DNA of 64,000 nucleotides from Prevotella sp. (GTDB lineage Bacteria; Bacteroidota; Bacteroidia; Bacteroidales; Bacteroidaceae), in assembly GCA_017554385.1 (NCBI GenBank), contig JAFZIL010000027.1:1-64000 (forward strand), given 5' to 3'. The notes beneath the pieces are model-generated. The model ran no database searches, was not told the origin of the DNA, and saw only the letters and a program-made list of their open reading frames with translations. Position 1 is the stretch's first letter, and each line of letters starts with the position of its first letter. Position numbers and translations under genes: made by a program. Below are positions 60,102-64,000 of the stretch, in pieces.

Positions 60102-63100
60102 ATGAATCATAAAATCAGTTCAATCACTCAACTCAGCATCTTCTGTGTTCTTTTGGGCATGGGCGGTTGTGCCGACTACGAGGCTGCAGAGACAGTAGCC
60201 GATAGTGGTGATCCGATAGAGCTACACTGCGAGGTGCTACAGCAATACGTGACCCGGGCCAATGACATGGGATTTGCCACGGGTGACGAGATAGGTGTGT
60301 TTATCGTGAATCGCGATGAGAATGATGGTCAGCTTATGCTTACAGGAAATCATGCCGACAATGTGCTCTTTACATATAGAGCAGAGGACGGAACCTGGAC
60401 GGGTGCCCGCCAACTCTATTGGAAAGATAAGCAGACGCACATTGATGCCTATGGCTATTATCCTTTCGATGAAGGAATGTCAAGCGTTGCTGCCTATCCG
60501 TTCCAAATACAACACAACCAGCGCGATCAGCTGAAGACGGGCCGACGGCTCACAGGCTATGAGGCCAGCGATTTCCTTTGGGCGAAGGCAGAGGATTATG
60601 TCCCTACTGGCGGCCCCGTCATCTTGAAACACCATCATCTGATGGCTGGCATTCAGGTGTCACTTGTTCAGGGCGAGGGCTTTGATGAAGGAGAGTGGGA
60701 CGAATTAGACAAGACTGTACTTGTTGAGAATACCTGTCTCACCACCACAATCAATATAGGAACAGGCGAGGTTTCGGTTGCCCAGGATGCTGGAGTCACA
60801 AATATTATCCCGCAAGAAAAGTCGGAGGTATGGAGAGCCGTGGTAGCGCCTCAGACCGTAGCAGCACAGAAGTCTTTACTCTCTATTACTGTGGGTGGCG
60901 ATACTCACCGTTTCACCCGTAATGAGGAGATGGTCTATTACCCAGGAAAACTACATAAGTTCACCATCGAAGTGATAAAGCGGTTGCCTTCTGGCGACTA
61001 TCAATTCAACCTGCTCAGCGAGGCCATCACCCCATGGGAAAATGATCCAGAGAGCCATAACGGTCAGGCACGTGAATATCTGACCATAAATTTGCCCGAC
61101 GTATTTACGGATTTGAGCCAGATTCTTGATAGTCTTGGCGTAGATCCGGCAGAAGTCATCAACTTGAAACTGACGGGTGTCGTTGGATCTGAAATAGTCG
61201 GCTACAGAGATTATGGTGAAGCCATCTGGGGCGGTTTGGAAGAGCGCAATATTCGTTTTATACGTGAGAATATGCCAAGGTTGGAAGGGCTCAACATGCA
61301 ACATCTCCGTTTTAAGAATATTAATACTGGCTGGGGGGAAAAGAAAGACGACTATATACCACGTCTTGCTTTTTATGAAATGTCGAACCTATCTTATGTG
61401 ACGTTGCCAGATAATCTAAAGGGAGTGTTGGGGGGAGCTTTCAATGGTACCAGTATGCGCGGCTCGCTGATTTTTCCGGAAAATTTTGAGTTTTTAGGAC
61501 AAGAATCCTTTGCTAACTGTCTTCTTACAGGCGAACTACATTTACCCTCTACCCTTAAGAACATAGAAATGTATGCTTTTGGTGGAAGGAAAAATTGCTA
61601 TCTCACTGGTGACTTTGTTTTGCCAGAATATATGGAGTCCTTAGGCGGTTATGCCTTTGGAGCGTGCCGCTATCTTACTGGACCTATTCGAATACCCCGT
61701 GGCCTGGAAGATGTAAACAATGGCTGGCCGGATAATGCAAAAGGGCCTGTTGTTATCCCACAGGGTGTGAAGCGCATCCACTCATTGCCCTATGGCATGA
61801 CCTCCCTTTATATTCCTGAGGGTGTGGAAGAAATAAGCGGCTGCGGCACGCCTAACTTACGAGGAGATGTCCATTTGCCTTCCACCCTGCGTAAGCTACA
61901 TAGCGGAGCATTCTTTAACGCGTACATATCACATATCAACCTCCCCGAGGGCTTGGAGTCCATAGAAGATGAGACCTTCAAGTGGTGTATCTTCCTACAG
62001 GACACCATTACGATTCCCTCTACTGTAACACGGATTAAGCGCAACGCTTTTCAAGACTGCAGGATGCTCAATGCCGTCGTTATTCCTGCCAGTGTAGAGG
62101 AAATTCAAGACTGGGCGTTTTCAGGCTGTTATTCGCTCGACTATATAGAGTGTCAGGCTAAGGAACCGCCTGCGATAACAGAATTGACATTCAGCGGCGT
62201 TGAGAAGAACAACTTCACATTGGTGGTACCTGAAGATGCAGTTGAGGACTATAAGAATGCACCCAATTGGTGTGAGTTCAAGCGTATTTCGGCCTACCGC
62301 AACTTTGTATGCCGACCGATGAAGGCCAAATTACTGAACAAAGGCCATGAACGCGAGGTGGTACTTAATGCCGATAGTCATTGGCAAGTAGCCAGTTGTC
62401 CGTCGTGGATGCACGTCAGCCAAACATCGGGTTACAAGAAGACGGAGCTTACCATTACCATCGATGACATGCCTCATAACCAAGGCGACCGCGAGGGTGC
62501 GGTGGTATTCCAGTTAGACAGGACCGACGATGACGGACAGCCTATTACTTGCACCTATACCGTGAAGCAGTTCGACTATGAGGTAGAAGAAGACGGCATC
62601 GCCGTTTTACAACATGCGACGAAGGGAGAACGTGGAGGTATCGACATTATCTTCCTCGGTGATGGCTATGACGCAGAAGATATCGCTACAAATGTTTACA
62701 GTAACACCATGACTCAAGAAATGGAGTATTTCTTTGCAGTGGAACCATATAAAACCTATCGAGACTATTTCAACGTGAGCGTGGCCTTTGCCATGAGCTA
62801 CGAGAGCGGCATCCACGATAATCCCGACAAGTGGCGTCAGCCCAAGTTCAACACCCAATACGGTGTAACTGATACAGGTAGAATGCAGTTCAATTTCGAC
62901 GGATGTATGCGCTACGTGCTGCAAGATGTAATAAGCAGCCCAATAACCACAGTCAACGTGAACCGTTCACTCATCATTGCTATACCAAATAGTGAAGGCT
63001 ATGAAGGAGTAACTATGCTTTATCAAGATGGTTCTGCAATCGCTGTTTGTCCCTATTTTGAGGGGGGCGATTATCCATACGATTCCAGAGGCATTCTACA

Positions 63101-63644
63101 GCATGAGGCATGTGGGCATGCTTGGGGTAAACTCGATGACGAATACATCTATCATCGTAACAATATTAACAAGTGTGCGTGCAATTGCTGTAGTCATGCA
63201 GATAACATCACCTTCTGTAAGAGCATAGGATGGTTCCGGAATGTGTCGCTCTCAGGCAAGTACAAAGATTGCGAATGGAGGCATCTGCTCATTGACCATC
63301 GTTATGACGACATTGTTGACATCTATGAGGGCGCCCATATGCATGGTGATGGCGTATTCCGCTCTGAGATTAATTCATGTATGAACAATAATGTGCCCTA
63401 TTTCAGCACAATATCCCGACAGGCTATTGTAGAACGTATACTTTGGGCGGCAGGAGAACCATTCGACTTTGAGACCTTCGTAAGTCTCGACAGTCGTGAA
63501 ATGGGCAACAAGTTTCTGACACGTGGTGCTGAAGACAAGGCTTTGGATTCTGTTCCAAGCATATATGACGAACACCACGGTCCAATCATACGTAAAGGAT
63601 CGCCTATGGAGTACCTGAAAAAGAAGAAAGGAGGTATGCAATGA
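60102..63644 (+). CDS. fimbrillin-like / BspA LRR / BACON / M64 lipoprotein, second copy (metal site intact)
   Basis: An 1180-residue lipoprotein (lipobox LLGMGGC, then ADYEAAE). Same domain order as the first copy: fimbrillin-like (VTRANDMGFATGDEIGVFIV, YGYYPFD), LRR_5 repeats (about 330-735), BACON (WQVASCPSWMHVSQTSG, about 750-835), and M64 (IDIIFLGDGYDAED). The metal motif HEACGHAWGKLDDEY starts at residue 1001 and is complete for the Bacteroidales form of the family. M64 includes IgA-cleaving peptidases. ATG 60102 was chosen; it lies 10 nt after the first copy. The C-terminal region has a Lys-rich tail and overlaps the next gene (ATGA). Confidence 0.87.
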   Translation: MNHKISSITQLSIFCVLLGMGGCADYEAAETVADSGDPIELHCEVLQQYVTRANDMGFATGDEIGVFIVNRDENDGQLMLTGNHADNVLFTYRAEDGTWTGARQLYWKDKQTHIDAYGYYPFDEGMSSVAAYPFQIQHNQRDQLKTGRRLTGYEASDFLWAKAEDYVPTGGPVILKHHHLMAGIQVSLVQGEGFDEGEWDELDKTVLVENTCLTTTINIGTGEVSVAQDAGVTNIIPQEKSEVWRAVVAPQTVAAQKSLLSITVGGDTHRFTRNEEMVYYPGKLHKFTIEVIKRLPSGDYQFNLLSEAITPWENDPESHNGQAREYLTINLPDVFTDLSQILDSLGVDPAEVINLKLTGVVGSEIVGYRDYGEAIWGGLEERNIRFIRENMPRLEGLNMQHLRFKNINTGWGEKKDDYIPRLAFYEMSNLSYVTLPDNLKGVLGGAFNGTSMRGSLIFPENFEFLGQESFANCLLTGELHLPSTLKNIEMYAFGGRKNCYLTGDFVLPEYMESLGGYAFGACRYLTGPIRIPRGLEDVNNGWPDNAKGPVVIPQGVKRIHSLPYGMTSLYIPEGVEEISGCGTPNLRGDVHLPSTLRKLHSGAFFNAYISHINLPEGLESIEDETFKWCIFLQDTITIPSTVTRIKRNAFQDCRMLNAVVIPASVEEIQDWAFSGCYSLDYIECQAKEPPAITELTFSGVEKNNFTLVVPEDAVEDYKNAPNWCEFKRISAYRNFVCRPMKAKLLNKGHEREVVLNADSHWQVASCPSWMHVSQTSGYKKTELTITIDDMPHNQGDREGAVVFQLDRTDDDGQPITCTYTVKQFDYEVEEDGIAVLQHATKGERGGIDIIFLGDGYDAEDIATNVYSNTMTQEMEYFFAVEPYKTYRDYFNVSVAFAMSYESGIHDNPDKWRQPKFNTQYGVTDTGRMQFNFDGCMRYVLQDVISSPITTVNVNRSLIIAIPNSEGYEGVTMLYQDGSAIAVCPYFEGGDYPYDSRGILQHEACGHAWGKLDDEYIYHRNNINKCACNCCSHADNITFCKSIGWFRNVSLSGKYKDCEWRHLLIDHRYDDIVDIYEGAHMHGDGVFRSEINSCMNNNVPYFSTISRQAIVERILWAAGEPFDFETFVSLDSREMGNKFLTRGAEDKALDSVPSIYDEHHGPIIRKGSPMEYLKKKKGGMQ

Positions 63645-64000
63645 AAAAGTTTCTATTTTCCCTTACTGTGCTGTTTGGCTTGACTTGTTGTTCAGATTAT
63701 GATGACATAACCTTAGATAATACTAGCTTACATAAACCGATAAAGATTGGCTCTACCTATCCTTCAGCCCTTCAGACTCGTGCCACCATTGATGGAGGTT
63801 TCGTAGTGGGTGACCAGATGGGTGTGTTTGTCGTTGACTACGATAAGGAGGGACAGCCCGGTGTGCCAGCCATTGGCAAAGGACGTGCAGCAAATCTGCT
63901 TTATGTCATGCAAGATGACGGGTCTTGGACTTCGAGGGCTCAATTATATTGGGCTAATAGCGAGACACCTGCCGACTTCTATGGTTACTATCCCTTTGAC
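63641..64000 (+). CDS. third tandem lipoprotein, cut by window end
   Basis: The first 120 codons are visible. A lipobox (LFGLTCC, then SDYDDI), ALQTRATIDGGFVVGDQMGVF and the YGYYPFD motif show the same fimbrillin-like N-terminal domain as the two genes before. The start overlaps the preceding stop (ATGA). Whether LRR, BACON and M64 domains follow cannot be seen. It confirms that the array has at least three members. Confidence 0.82.
   Translation, partial: MKKFLFSLTVLFGLTCCSDYDDITLDNTSLHKPIKIGSTYPSALQTRATIDGGFVVGDQMGVFVVDYDKEGQPGVPAIGKGRAANLLYVMQDDGSWTSRAQLYWANSETPADFYGYYPFD

Overview
The window looks like a Bacteroidales chromosome, most likely Prevotella or a close relative. Many transcription units have the Bacteroidetes promoter (TTG, 19-20 bp, TAnnTTTG). 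The gene content also fits: SprA of the type IX secretion system next to ruvA, a DUF2723 membrane glycosyltransferase, BspA-type leucine-rich repeats, fimbrillin-like lipoproteins, BACON domains and C-terminal 'DLQGRR' tails on secreted proteins. I found no rRNA or tRNA gene.

Layout. (1) 1-4443: an AT-rich cassette that starts before the window. It holds a tandem FtsK/SpoIIIE ATPase, two WXG100-like small proteins around a coiled-coil protein, a SprT-like zinc protein, a 52-residue membrane peptide and a short LRR protein. This is a type VII secretion-like module in a two-membrane phylum and is the best candidate for an undescribed system. (2) 4826-6656: an SPFH / DUF4177 / ribbon-helix-helix / DUF1648 operon. 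(3) 6736-23638: L-rhamnose genes rhaT, rhaA and rhaB, all on the minus strand but separated by plus-strand genes. These are a TPR sensor kinase with an AlbA_2 regulator, a Tat-exported aldo/keto reductase with ferredoxin clusters, a GH30 glycosidase with a broken PL9-type pectate lyase, a cas6 remnant, a secreted-protein operon, and a small peptide / nucleotidyltransferase / PqqD set that resembles a minimal RiPP locus. (4) 23780-33945: sprA, ruvA and a HerA-like ATPase. (5) 34144-46636: DUF2723 protein, polysaccharide deacetylase, two paralogous periplasmic-sensor kinases followed by an AraC regulator, a TerC membrane protein and purN. (6) 46651-56327, minus strand: adenine deaminase, a SemiSWEET-like protein, a C_GCAxxG_C_C protein, then a six-gene operon for envelope proteins (two beta-barrel-like proteins, a secreted phosphodiesterase-like protein, an alpha/beta hydrolase, a TlpA-like thioredoxin, a membrane protein), an M13 peptidase remnant and a lipoprotein. 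(7) 56687-64000: three tandem giant lipoproteins joining a fimbrillin-like domain, BspA LRRs, a BACON domain and an M64-type peptidase; the third is cut by the window edge.

How the genes fit together. GH30 plus a (now broken) pectate lyase near rhamnose transport, isomerisation and phosphorylation suggests past use of pectin or other rhamnose-containing plant glycans. SprA and the shared C-terminal tails point to active type IX export. The tandem surface lipoproteins look like adhesin-protease fusions, and one copy has lost metal-site residues. A second layer is repetitive DNA: 22-nt phased palindromic-core arrays (4.6 kb, 15.8-16.0 kb), 7-bp unit arrays at gene ends and even inside reading frames (sprA, rhaB, the phosphodiesterase gene), a 10-bp unit array, and an 82-bp tandem duplication. 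All calls are from reading the sequence; no database search was possible.
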